A stretch of DNA of 64,000 bases from Candidatus Thiodiazotropha sp. LNASS1 (GTDB lineage: Bacteria; Pseudomonadota; Gammaproteobacteria; Chromatiales; Chromatiaceae), in NCBI RefSeq assembly GCF_964212655.1, contig NZ_OZ156465.1, positions 1,426,001-1,490,000 on the forward strand, read 5' to 3'. How positions within the stretch are numbered: the first letter of the stretch is position 1; each line of letters starts with the position of its first letter. Made by a program: the position numbers and the translations under genes. The notes below the pieces were generated by a model, which searched no databases, was not told the DNA's origin, and saw only the letters and a program-made list of their open reading frames with translations. This document shows, piece after piece, positions 55,619 to 63,981 of the stretch.

Positions 55619-57318
55619 ATCACCTCTCTTTTTCTTAATCGACGCCAAACCCACCCCTCCGGCCTGGACTCACCCGTTAGAATATAGTTCAAGGCATTCT
55701 CATTTTGCAGGGTCCAGAGCATGCGGTTTTTGGCATAGTAAGATCCACAGAAGAGCAAATGATCGTCTTTTTGCACCTTGAGGTCCATTTCAGGCAGTAA
55801 AAAATAGTCATTGTGGCGATAGAGCATCAGCGGAATACAGGAAAGTTTACTGTTTCTATCCCGGGGATCCGTCATCAGATCCCCCAGAGTCAGCTGATTC
55901 CCGCGTTTGACGAAAGCACACACAGCATGTGAATCGCGCTCGGAAAATGCCACTTCCCACACCTCCGGCGCGTGATGCGTCACCAGGGCGGATATCCTGC
56001 TGATCAGCTGACAGGCCCACTCATCATCCTGATGTAACACAAGTTTAACGAACTGATGCTGCATCGGAGCGCCTAACAATACCCGAATACGGTTGGCAAT
56101 AATATCGCTGGGCAGCATCACCATATCCGCCCCGACAGCCTCTATCACTGCATCATTGTGCTTGATATTCTGACGCAAGATGACGAACAAATCCCGGTTC
56201 AACTCCCTTGCGGTCATGATGATGGAGAGATTGTTGGCATCATTGTCGGTTCCCGCCACCAGGCCGACCGCCCGCTCGATCTCCGCTTGTTGAAGGGTGT
56301 CCGCCTCAGTGCCCCTGCCTTCAATGTAGGGTGAGGACGGAGTCCCCGTCATCTGGGGTTCCGCTTCCACAACGACAACCTCCAACCCCTCGCGCACAAG
56401 CTTTTCATAGACCGCCTTGCCAAAGCGGCCATAGCCGCAAATCACCCAGAGTCCTTTCGAGGGGGGATAGACAGGATCGTTGAGCATATCCCGTTGTCCC
56501 AATGAGAGCCAATCCTGCAACAGACTGAGGCACGGTGCCTGAATAGCGGTCGCCAAATGCAGCGCGAAAGCATCGAAAGGATCGATGATGAAATCGGTGC
56601 CGAAGGAGGCCATGTTTTTTTCCACATCATGGGAGTCGGCCCGACAGATCACCCCGATTTCGGGATGCAGCAGTTTCGCTGTTATGGCGATCATCAAATT
56701 GACTTCATTGGCGTTGGTCAGCGCCACCACCCCTTCACACAGCGGATGCTTAAGGCCGGCTTCCAGAAGATGGTCCGGCAGACTGGCATCGCCACACAGG
56801 CCAGGAACATACTCACGCAGATTCTCCAGCTTAAGCATATTGACACGGTCTTCGAGTATATCGATCACAACCGCGTGCTGGTTTCTGTCAGTCAATGCCT
56901 TGACCAATGCCTCACCGGTTTGACCATATCCACAAATCAGATAAAAAGACTCTCGCATTCTATTGATTTGCTTTGTAAATCTCCGCTCAGTTAAAGCGTT
57001 TTGAAAGGTTTCGTCCTTGAGCAGGGCCAATACAGTACCGATGGAGTAGAGCCACACCACCACGGTAAAGAAGATGGAAAAGCTGACCCATAGACGCTGT
57101 CCCGCAGTGAAGGCGTAGGGTATTTCGCCGAAACCGATGGTGCTGGACATGAAACTGACGAAGTAGAAGGCATGGAAGAAATCCATATACACAACATTAC
57201 CGTCGGCATCCTTGCCCGGAATCAGCACCAGACCCAGCATGGCGATCGAATAGGTCATCACCAGGGTCAACAGCGGCGCCCGCATGCGCCTGAAGATAAG
57301 AAAAAAGATATTGTTCAT
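55615..57318 (-). CDS. potassium channel with two TrkA-N/RCK modules
   Basis: A 567-residue ion channel. Two N-terminal membrane helices flank a pore loop with the filter-like SSTIGFGEIP near residue 58-67 (TVGYG in classical channels). Two Rossmann-type TrkA-N domains follow: LICGYGQTGEALVKAL near 127 and WVICGYGRFGKAVYEKL near 295, with acidic ribose-binding residues (VVIDILED, VVVEAEPQ). Nucleotide binding gates potassium flow. It is co-encoded with a small membrane protein upstream and a hemerythrin protein downstream. Confidence 0.88.
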   Translation of the reverse strand: MNNIFFLIFRRMRAPLLTLVMTYSIAMLGLVLIPGKDADGNVVYMDFFHAFYFVSFMSSTIGFGEIPYAFTAGQRLWVSFSIFFTVVVWLYSIGTVLALLKDETFQNALTERRFTKQINRMRESFYLICGYGQTGEALVKALTDRNQHAVVIDILEDRVNMLKLENLREYVPGLCGDASLPDHLLEAGLKHPLCEGVVALTNANEVNLMIAITAKLLHPEIGVICRADSHDVEKNMASFGTDFIIDPFDAFALHLATAIQAPCLSLLQDWLSLGQRDMLNDPVYPPSKGLWVICGYGRFGKAVYEKLVREGLEVVVVEAEPQMTGTPSSPYIEGRGTEADTLQQAEIERAVGLVAGTDNDANNLSIIMTARELNRDLFVILRQNIKHNDAVIEAVGADMVMLPSDIIANRIRVLLGAPMQHQFVKLVLHQDDEWACQLISRISALVTHHAPEVWEVAFSERDSHAVCAFVKRGNQLTLGDLMTDPRDRNSKLSCIPLMLYRHNDYFLLPEMDLKVQKDDHLLFCGSYYAKNRMLWTLQNENALNYILTGESRPEGWVWRRLRKREVI

Positions 57319-57346
57319 GGGGTGAAACGACCGCGCCTGGATCTGT

Positions 57347-57730
57347 TTAACGGCGCAGCATGACAGTCTCGATGATCAACAATACAACGGAAACCACATT
57401 CGCCAACATTGCACCGCCGGAGAGTGAGACGATACTGGCCGTGGTGACCGTGGTAAGACCGCTCTCGGTGACGTGCACCGCCACCGTCCATACAAGGGCG
57501 GCGGCAAACAGCTGCAGTAAGGCAACCAGACTGGTTGCCAGTAGTACCGCCCCCATCTGGGTCCGATCACCGAACTTGAGTACAGTGGCGATCAGATTGA
57601 CCACGATGACCGCGAACAGCTCGTAGACATGGTGATGATCCGGGTTGTCCAGTTCACCGACAAAAAAACCAAAATTCAGTGTCAGGGCAAGTACAATGAA
57701 AAAACCAAAAACCACCTTCTCCGGATTCAC
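57347..57730 (-). CDS. small four-helix membrane protein, channel-associated
   Basis: A 127-residue hydrophobic protein with about four transmembrane helices (VFGFFIVLALTLNFGFFVGEL, YELFAVIVVNLIATVL, GAVLLATSLVALLQLFAAALV, GGAMLANVVSVVLLIIETVML). It resembles the DUF6394 type, which I recall beside potassium-channel genes, though I am not certain. Start is GTG 57730 with GGAG 8 nt upstream. It ends 28 nt before the channel gene. Confidence 0.75.
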   Translation of the reverse strand: MNPEKVVFGFFIVLALTLNFGFFVGELDNPDHHHVYELFAVIVVNLIATVLKFGDRTQMGAVLLATSLVALLQLFAAALVWTVAVHVTESGLTTVTTASIVSLSGGAMLANVVSVVLLIIETVMLRR

Positions 57731-58048
57731 ACCGATTCTCCTCTATTTACCCATCAAATGACTTATGATTCAGATCTTGGTGTAAAAGCTACTTTTTTTC
57801 CAGTCATTTAGACATACCCCACGAATTCAGCCGTGATCAATACAGCCAGCCATCATGGGTGTGGCATCCCCAATCTCCCTGATTTCGATGACACCTGTGC
57901 AACGGCTATGTTCTGCACCTATACAGGCCTCACCAGCTAAAGCTTTCTGATACCTGACCGCTACAAAATGCATGAGGAACAGAGCTTCAGCATTATCAAG
58001 TTCCGCTCCGACCACAGAAAACGCCCTCTATTTTAGAGTAACAGGACC
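57731..58048. other. divergent intergenic region
   Basis: 318 nt between the channel operon and cheV, both transcribed outward. Promoters for both must lie here. A minus-strand frame (58015-57827, 62 codons from GTG) reads with fairly even composition but no family was recognised. ACAGGA before 58049 is the cheV ribosome site. Confidence 0.4.
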
Positions 58049-59017
58049 ATGTCAAATTTTATTAAATCTGTAGATGACCGCACGCGTCTGGCTGGCACCA
58101 ACCGACTGGAGGTCCTTCTTTTCAGCCTGGGTAAAGATCTCAGAACCGGCCGCGAAGAGACCTACGGCGTCAATGTCTTCAAGGTTCGTGAAGTGATGCT
58201 GGTACCGGAAATCACCCATGCACCGGATATGCCCCCATCGGTGGAGGGCATGGTGAGTCTGCGGGGAAATATGATACCTGTGATCAATCTGCCTGATTTT
58301 TGCGGTATTCAGACAGAAGAGAGGCCGGGTATTCTAATCGTCACGGAATACAATAAAAATGTGCAGGGATTCCTGGTACATGCGGTGGATACCATCGAGC
58401 GCCTGGCCTGGGAAGACGTCAAGGTGCCGCCGACCATGATGGCGCAGCAGCATGGCGGACTGGTGACCGCAGTCACAGAGCTGAAGGATAAGCGATTGGT
58501 CATGATCATGGACGTGGAGATGGTCCTCAGCCAGACATCGGGATTTGGACAGAATTCCGAAATCTTCGAGGGCATTCAGGATATCGGCGATAGTGATATC
58601 ACTCTGCTGTTCGCCGATGATTCTGCCGTTGCCCGCGACCAAATTATCCGCACCATGGAGCATATGGGCATCAAATATATCGGCACCACCAATGGCGCAG
58701 AAGCCTGGAGCAAGCTCAAAGAGATTGCCGAACGGGCATCCGCCACCGGTCATAAACCCAGTGATTTCATACAGATCATACTGACTGATGTTGAAATGCC
58801 GGAAATGGACGGTTATGTGCTTACCAAGAAGATCAAGGAGGATGCTCGCTTCAGCAATATTCCCATCATTATGCACTCTTCTCTTTCGGCAGATGCCAAC
58901 ATGGCATTGGGCAAGGGCGTAGGCGCCGATGCCTATGTCCCAAAATTTGAGCCCACCGAGCTTTCAGCCAAATTGCATGAAATGATCGAAAATATTCACG
59001 CCCAGAAAACCTCTTGA
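58049..59017 (+). CDS. cheV: chemotaxis protein CheV
   Basis: A 322-residue CheW-receiver fusion. The CheW domain (residues 1-165) has EVLLFSLGKDLRTGREETYGVNVFKVREVM and PPSVEGMVSLRGNMIPVINL; the receiver domain has DITLLFADDSAVARDQI near 190 and the phosphate-acceptor Asp in IQIILTDVEMPEMDG near 250. CheV couples chemoreceptors to CheA and is tuned by phosphorylation. No other che gene is beside it, so its array is encoded elsewhere. Confidence 0.94.
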   Translation: MSNFIKSVDDRTRLAGTNRLEVLLFSLGKDLRTGREETYGVNVFKVREVMLVPEITHAPDMPPSVEGMVSLRGNMIPVINLPDFCGIQTEERPGILIVTEYNKNVQGFLVHAVDTIERLAWEDVKVPPTMMAQQHGGLVTAVTELKDKRLVMIMDVEMVLSQTSGFGQNSEIFEGIQDIGDSDITLLFADDSAVARDQIIRTMEHMGIKYIGTTNGAEAWSKLKEIAERASATGHKPSDFIQIILTDVEMPEMDGYVLTKKIKEDARFSNIPIIMHSSLSADANMALGKGVGADAYVPKFEPTELSAKLHEMIENIHAQKTS

Positions 59018-59049
59018 CGGTCTCTATCGCCCGATACGGCTAGACCCTG

Positions 59050-59074
59050 GCAGCCAGCGACTGAAGCTGGCTGC
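59050..59074 (+). terminator. hairpin after cheV, probable terminator
   Basis: A perfect 9-bp stem GCAGCCAGC and GCTGGCTGC with a 7-nt loop, followed by TTTCCC. It lies 33 nt after the cheV stop. The T run is short, so termination may be partial. Confidence 0.55.
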
Positions 59075-59090
59075 TTTCCCTGCCGGGGGG

Positions 59091-59109
59091 TTGTTACCTA
59101 AGGTAACAA
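59091..59109 (+). promoter_or_regulatory. 19-bp palindrome before the cbrX-like gene
   Basis: TTGTTACCTAAGGTAACAA is a perfect inverted repeat around a central base and ends 16 nt before the start at 59126. It could be an operator or an mRNA hairpin that hides the ribosome site. The regulator is unknown. Confidence 0.5.
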
Positions 59110-59125
59110 CTGCTAGGCTCTGGGA

Positions 59126-59320
59126 ATGCGAGAACAACCGCCACCCGACCGACTGATAGACCGCACCGTAGCCCTGGGTCTGCTGATCCTGTTGCTGTTT
59201 TCAACGCCCATTATGATCTGGTGGACTTCTCCGGGAAGTCCATGGTACCTCCCCTATATCATCTGGATGGCGGTTATCTGCTTCATTGCATGGATCAACC
59301 AGCGACACCATGAGCCATGA
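59126..59320 (+). CDS. CbrX-like small membrane protein
   Basis: A 64-residue protein with two hydrophobic helices (AVALGLLILLLFSTPIMIWW and YLPYIIWMAVICFIAWI). In Pseudomonas a small protein, CbrX, precedes cbrA and is translationally coupled to it; position, size and helices agree here. Its stop lies 11 nt inside the kinase gene. Small partners of this kind also accompany sodium symporters, so either regulation of, or assembly with, the transporter part of the kinase is possible. Confidence 0.75.
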   Translation: MREQPPPDRLIDRTVALGLLILLLFSTPIMIWWTSPGSPWYLPYIIWMAVICFIAWINQRHHEP

Positions 59321-62270
59321 TCTCTGGTTACTCTTCGGCATAGGCTTTCTCTACCTGGGATTGCTGTTTGTCATCGCCCATGCGGGAGACAGCGGTCGAA
59401 TTCCCGAACGTCTGATACGCCACCCTTTGACCTATGTTCTCTCTCTCGGCGTCTACGCCACGACCTGGACCTTCTATGGCAGCGTCGGCTTCGCGAAGAC
59501 CCAGGGCTATCTCTTTTTGACCATCTATCTGGGAGTGACACTGGCATTCGCCCTGACGCCAATCCTGTTTCAACCACTGCTTCGCCTTACCCGCGAATAC
59601 CAGCTGACATCCCTGGCCGACCTGTTCGCTTTCCGCTATCGCAGTCAACTGGCGGGCATTCTGGTCACCCTGTTCATGCTGGTGGGCACCTTGCCCTATA
59701 TCGCACTGCAGATCCGCGCAGTCACCGACTCCCTGCAGATGATCAGCCATACTGTGGCACCACGTATCCTGGCCTTGATCTTTTGTTCCACACTGGTGGT
59801 GTTCGCTATTCTGTTCGGCGCCAGGCACAGCACCAGTCGCGAAAAACACCGAGGCCTGGTGTTGGCGATTGCATTTGAATCGATAGTCAAGCTGGTGGCC
59901 TTACTCGTCATTGGCCTGGTAACGCTGTTTGGTGTATTCGATGGGTTTTCAGGTCTCGACAAATGGCTTGCCGCACATCCTGAGATGCTCGATCGCCTCT
60001 ATCAGCCAGTCAGAGAGGGTCCCTGGTCGACCCTGTTGCTACTGGCCTTCGCAGCCGCCTTTCTGTTACCACGGCAATTTCATATGTTGTTCGCGGAGAA
60101 CCTGGAACCCAAGGCATTGAAGACCGCCACCTGGGGCTTCCCTCTTTTTCTCCTGCTGATCAATCTACCGATCCCCCTGATTCTTTGGGGAGGAGAGGCT
60201 CTCGGTCTCAGCATGCCTCCCGACTATTTCGCCCTCGGCATCACCCTCGATCAAGGCCCCTCCTGGTTACCGTTTCTCGCCTTTATCGGCGGTATTTCGT
60301 CAGCCAGCGCGATGATGATCATCACCACGCTGGCGCTGTCGTCGATGACATTGAACCACATCCTGCTCCCCACCAATTTTCCCGATCCGCAGGTCAATCT
60401 CTATCGCTGGCTGCTGTTGGGCCGCAGACTGTTGATCGCCCTGATCATCATGGCAGGGTACGGATTCTATATTTTGCTGGAAAAGCATCAGGGACTGGTC
60501 CAGCTAGGCCTGATCTCCTTCGTCGCGGTCGCTCAGTTCCTTCCCGGCATCATCGGACTACTCTATTGGCGTCGCGCCACCCGTCTCGGTTTCATCCTGG
60601 GCCTGCTGGCCGGTATAGGAGTCTGGACGGGAACACTGTTGATCCCTCTGTTGGAGAGTTCAGGTTTGGTGCGGACCGAATTCGATATACCGGCCCTGCT
60701 GGCTACGTCCGGCATGGACAAGTGGGAATTCGCGACTTTCTGGACACTCACCGCCAACACCCTGTTGTTTATTTTAGGGTCTCTGCTGAGTAAGCAGAGT
60801 CTAGGCGAAAGAGAGGCTGCGCAGGCCTGTTGCAGCGAGTCATTGGTGCCTCTGGGGGGCATGGTCAACGCCGTTTCAACCGCCCAGTTCACCAAACAAT
60901 TGTCGCAGATGCTGGGTAGCGAAGCCGCTCAACGGGAGGTGGAACAGGCGCTCAGAGATCTCAGCCTGCCGGTCAACGAGACACGTCCGGCGCAACTGCG
61001 TCGACTGCGTGAACGTATTGAGCGAAATCTGTCCGGTCTGCTGGGTCCGCAGCTGGCGCACATGATCATCAACCGAAGGCTGCAACTGGATATCCACACC
61101 CAGTCCGCGCTGGCTGATTCCATGCGTTTTATCGAAGATCAGCTGGAGCACTCACGTACGCGGCTGCGCGGACTCAGTGCCGATCTCGACAATCTGCGTC
61201 GTTATCACCGGCAGGTCCTGCTCGATCTGCCGCTGGGTGTCTGCACCATCGACCGGCTACGCACAGTGACCATTTGGAATCTGGCCATGGAAGTGATGAC
61301 CGGCGTGCCCGCTCGGGATGCCATCGGCGTTTCGATTCACAGACTGCCTCCCCCATGGGGACATCTGCTGACAGGCTTCGCCTCCGCATCGGATGAGCAC
61401 ATTCACCATCTGGAAGTCACTCATCAAGGGAAGAGTCGCTGGTTCAATCTGCACAAGGCCGCCATTCCGGCGCCGCTGCCGGTGGATCACCCCGTGGAAG
61501 AGGCGCGCACCAGCCAGGTTATGCTGATGGAGGACCTTACCGACTTGGAGACACTGGAGGCTGAATTGGCCCACAGCGAACGTTTGGCCTCGATCGGCCG
61601 GCTGGCGGCGGGGGTGGCGCACGAGATTGGAAATCCGGTGACCGGCATTGCATCCCTGGCGCAAAACCTGCGTCACGAGGATGATCCGGAATTGGTGCGG
61701 GAAAGTATCGAAGAGATAATCAACCAGACCCAACGCATCACCACAATCGTAAAGACACTGATGAACTTCAGCCGCAGTGGCGGTATCGGCGGCGATATAT
61801 GCGTCTTCTCAATACGGGAGGTGGCGGACGAAGCGATGCGTCTGGTGAAATTAACCCGTCACGGACGTCAGATCCATTGTGAAAACCTGTGCCCACCCGA
61901 CCTGACGATCACTGCGGATCGCCAGGGCATCTCGCAGATCCTGGTCAACATCCTCACCAATGCCTGCGATGCCTCGCCACCCGACAGTCGAGTGGAACTG
62001 AGCGCCGATGAAATCGATGATCTGGTGAGAATCCAGGTGCAGGACCAGGGCGAAGGCATCGAGGAGCAGGATTTAGGTTATATATTCGAACCGTTTTTCA
62101 CCACAAAGGCTCCAGGCGACGGCACCGGGCTCGGACTCGCCATCGCCTATAAAATTGTTTCGGACCACAAGGGCGCCATCAGCATCGACTCTGAAAAAGA
62201 CAAGGGCACCCGGGTTATTATCGATCTTCCAAAGGCAGGCCTGAACGCCATCATCGCAGAGACATCATGA
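59310..62270 (+). CDS. CbrA-like histidine kinase with SLC5 transporter domain
   Basis: About 986 residues. The first 500 form a 12-13 helix sodium/solute symporter-like (SLC5) domain, followed by a coiled linker, a PAS domain (LGVCTIDRLRTVTIWNLAMEVMTG near 640), HisKA with His771 in AAGVAHEIGNPVTG, and HATPase (ILVNILTNACDASPP and DGTGLGLAIAYKIV). Pseudomonas CbrA has the same layout and controls carbon/nitrogen balance with CbrB. ATG 59310 is used; the frame is open from 59286. It overlaps its response regulator by 4 nt. Confidence 0.88.
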   Translation: MSHDLWLLFGIGFLYLGLLFVIAHAGDSGRIPERLIRHPLTYVLSLGVYATTWTFYGSVGFAKTQGYLFLTIYLGVTLAFALTPILFQPLLRLTREYQLTSLADLFAFRYRSQLAGILVTLFMLVGTLPYIALQIRAVTDSLQMISHTVAPRILALIFCSTLVVFAILFGARHSTSREKHRGLVLAIAFESIVKLVALLVIGLVTLFGVFDGFSGLDKWLAAHPEMLDRLYQPVREGPWSTLLLLAFAAAFLLPRQFHMLFAENLEPKALKTATWGFPLFLLLINLPIPLILWGGEALGLSMPPDYFALGITLDQGPSWLPFLAFIGGISSASAMMIITTLALSSMTLNHILLPTNFPDPQVNLYRWLLLGRRLLIALIIMAGYGFYILLEKHQGLVQLGLISFVAVAQFLPGIIGLLYWRRATRLGFILGLLAGIGVWTGTLLIPLLESSGLVRTEFDIPALLATSGMDKWEFATFWTLTANTLLFILGSLLSKQSLGEREAAQACCSESLVPLGGMVNAVSTAQFTKQLSQMLGSEAAQREVEQALRDLSLPVNETRPAQLRRLRERIERNLSGLLGPQLAHMIINRRLQLDIHTQSALADSMRFIEDQLEHSRTRLRGLSADLDNLRRYHRQVLLDLPLGVCTIDRLRTVTIWNLAMEVMTGVPARDAIGVSIHRLPPPWGHLLTGFASASDEHIHHLEVTHQGKSRWFNLHKAAIPAPLPVDHPVEEARTSQVMLMEDLTDLETLEAELAHSERLASIGRLAAGVAHEIGNPVTGIASLAQNLRHEDDPELVRESIEEIINQTQRITTIVKTLMNFSRSGGIGGDICVFSIREVADEAMRLVKLTRHGRQIHCENLCPPDLTITADRQGISQILVNILTNACDASPPDSRVELSADEIDDLVRIQVQDQGEGIEEQDLGYIFEPFFTTKAPGDGTGLGLAIAYKIVSDHKGAISIDSEKDKGTRVIIDLPKAGLNAIIAETS

Positions 62271-63604
62271 ATCAGATACTCATCATCGAAGACGAGGAGG
62301 TCATCCGCCGAGCAGTCAAGCGTCTGCTCGAGCGCAACGGCTATCAAATCACGGAAGCGGGTTCGGTAGAAGAGGCGCAATCCAGCCCCCTCGCCTCCTT
62401 CGACCTGATCATCAGTGATGTCAGGTTGCCCGGCGCGCCCGGGACCCAAATCATCGAGGCCGCGGCACCGGTACCGGTTCTGATCATGACCAGCTATGCC
62501 AGTATCCGTTCTGCGGTGGATGCGATGAAACTGGGGGCCATCGATTATATCGCCAAACCCTTCGACCACGATGAGTTATTGATTGTGGTGGAGCGAATCA
62601 TCAAACAAGATCGCCAGCTCCGTCAGCAGGAGTTTCTTAAATCGGAGGTGGATAAAAGCTATCCGGTACGGGGCATGGTCGGCGACTGCCCGGCAATGAT
62701 CGATGTCTTTAAACGTATCGATAAGGTTGCACCCACTGATGCCACGGTATTGATTCTCGGGGAGTCGGGCACGGGAAAGGAACTGGTCGCACGTGCACTG
62801 CATGAAAAGAGCCAGCGCAGCCAATCACCCTTTATCGTTTTCAACTGTGCCGCTGTACCGGAGAACCAGGTGGAGATCGAGTTGTTCGGCCACCAGAATG
62901 AAGGCGAGACCCGGCGTGGCGGACTGCTTGCGAAGGCTCATGGCGGTACCCTGTTTATGGATGAGGTCGGCGAACTCTCCATGGCTGCGCAGGCTCGGCT
63001 GCTACGTGTATTGCAGGGTGATGACTATAGCGCTCAGCAGGAGACGTCGAACAGTGGCCCCAATATCCGGATTATTGCCGCCACCCACAGGGATATTCGT
63101 AAATTGGTCCAACAGCAGACTTTCAGAAGCGACCTCTATTTCCGCCTGCGTGTGGTTGAAATGACCCTGCCTCCGCTTCGGGAGCGGGGCAGCGATATCA
63201 AATCGCTGGCGAAATTTCTCCTGACCAAATACTGTCGCCAGCTCAACCGTCCATCATTGAGCCTCAGCAGGAGCGCCCTCGAAGCCATCAGGCGCTACCA
63301 TTGGCCCGGCAATATCAGAGAACTGGCAAATACAATCGAGCGTGCGGTTATCCTCTGCGAGGGTGACCATATCACACCGCAGTTGCTGGCCATCGACCAC
63401 CATATCACCACCAAACGCATGGACAGTAACAATCCCGCCGATAATCTATCCCTTGAAGAGTATTTTCGCCATTTTGTACTCGACAACCAGGATCATATGA
63501 CCGAAACGGAGCTTGCCAAACAGCTGGGAATCAGCCGCAAAGCGCTATGGGAACGTCGACAGCGTTTCGGCATTCCCAGGGAGAAGAAGGGCAAGAAAAC
63601 TTGA
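62267..63604 (+). CDS. CbrB/NtrC-type response regulator lacking GAFTGA
   Basis: A 445-residue regulator: receiver with Asp51 in LIISDVRLPG, AAA+ domain with Walker A ILGESGTGKELVARAL near 163 and Walker B GGTLFMDEVGELS near 225, and a Fis-type helix-turn-helix (TETELAKQLGISRKALWERRQRFG) at the end. Between ELFGHQ and AHGGTLF, where sigma-54 activators carry GAFTGA, the sequence is NEGETRRGGLLAK, shorter and without the motif. Therefore it should not open sigma-54 promoters in the usual way and may act on sigma-70 promoters, as do NtrC and HupR of Rhodobacter capsulatus. ATGA overlap couples it to the kinase gene. Confidence 0.88.
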   Translation: MNQILIIEDEEVIRRAVKRLLERNGYQITEAGSVEEAQSSPLASFDLIISDVRLPGAPGTQIIEAAAPVPVLIMTSYASIRSAVDAMKLGAIDYIAKPFDHDELLIVVERIIKQDRQLRQQEFLKSEVDKSYPVRGMVGDCPAMIDVFKRIDKVAPTDATVLILGESGTGKELVARALHEKSQRSQSPFIVFNCAAVPENQVEIELFGHQNEGETRRGGLLAKAHGGTLFMDEVGELSMAAQARLLRVLQGDDYSAQQETSNSGPNIRIIAATHRDIRKLVQQQTFRSDLYFRLRVVEMTLPPLRERGSDIKSLAKFLLTKYCRQLNRPSLSLSRSALEAIRRYHWPGNIRELANTIERAVILCEGDHITPQLLAIDHHITTKRMDSNNPADNLSLEEYFRHFVLDNQDHMTETELAKQLGISRKALWERRQRFGIPREKKGKKT

Positions 63605-63617
63605 GGGATTTTAGCAA

Positions 63618-63782
63618 GCTGCAAATTTACGCAAATCACCGCTAACCTTCGCAAGTGGTATGTCAGGGCTGTGTCTATGGGAGACATCCTGCTGAGTTAT
63701 GAACGCTTAGCGTAGGGGAGTTACGATTTCATTCTACAGATAAATTGCGATTATTTGCGGTGTTTGGCGTTCATTTGCGGCT
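63618..63782. repeat. long inverted repeat, copy D
   Basis: Left arm GCTGCAAATTTACGCAAATC then ACCGC; right arm is the reverse complement of GCCGCAAATGAACGCCAAAC then ACCGCAAATAATCGC. The centre of about 85 bp is non-coding. It directly follows the CbrB-like gene. Confidence 0.72.
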
Positions 63783-63796
63783 AAACCAAGTGCCGT

Positions 63797-63818
63797 AGGG
63801 TGCGGCAAGCCGCACCCT
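63797..63818. repeat. REP-like palindrome
   Basis: A 22-bp palindrome (GGGTGCGGC-AA-GCCGCACCC core) matching the pair at 11631-11688. It sits just beyond repeat copy D in the same gene-free stretch of nearly 380 nt. Confidence 0.75.
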
Positions 63819-63981
63819 TGTATCTCTTCTGATGAATTGTTTAGCTAGCAATTCATCACACGGTGATAAGACCTGCACCGCACCCTGAGACCACGAGTCT
63901 GTTTTGTAGATACAGGCTATCACCGATTCTCTATAAACTGAATGGTATCGGAGTCCCTCCGGCATTACGGAGAGAGGCTGC

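Noticed and set aside
43941-63782. Repeated ATTTGCG and GCAAAT motifs considered as a CRISPR array
   Set aside because: The copies are thousands of bases apart, form inverted arms rather than regular direct repeats with spacers, and no cas gene is present.
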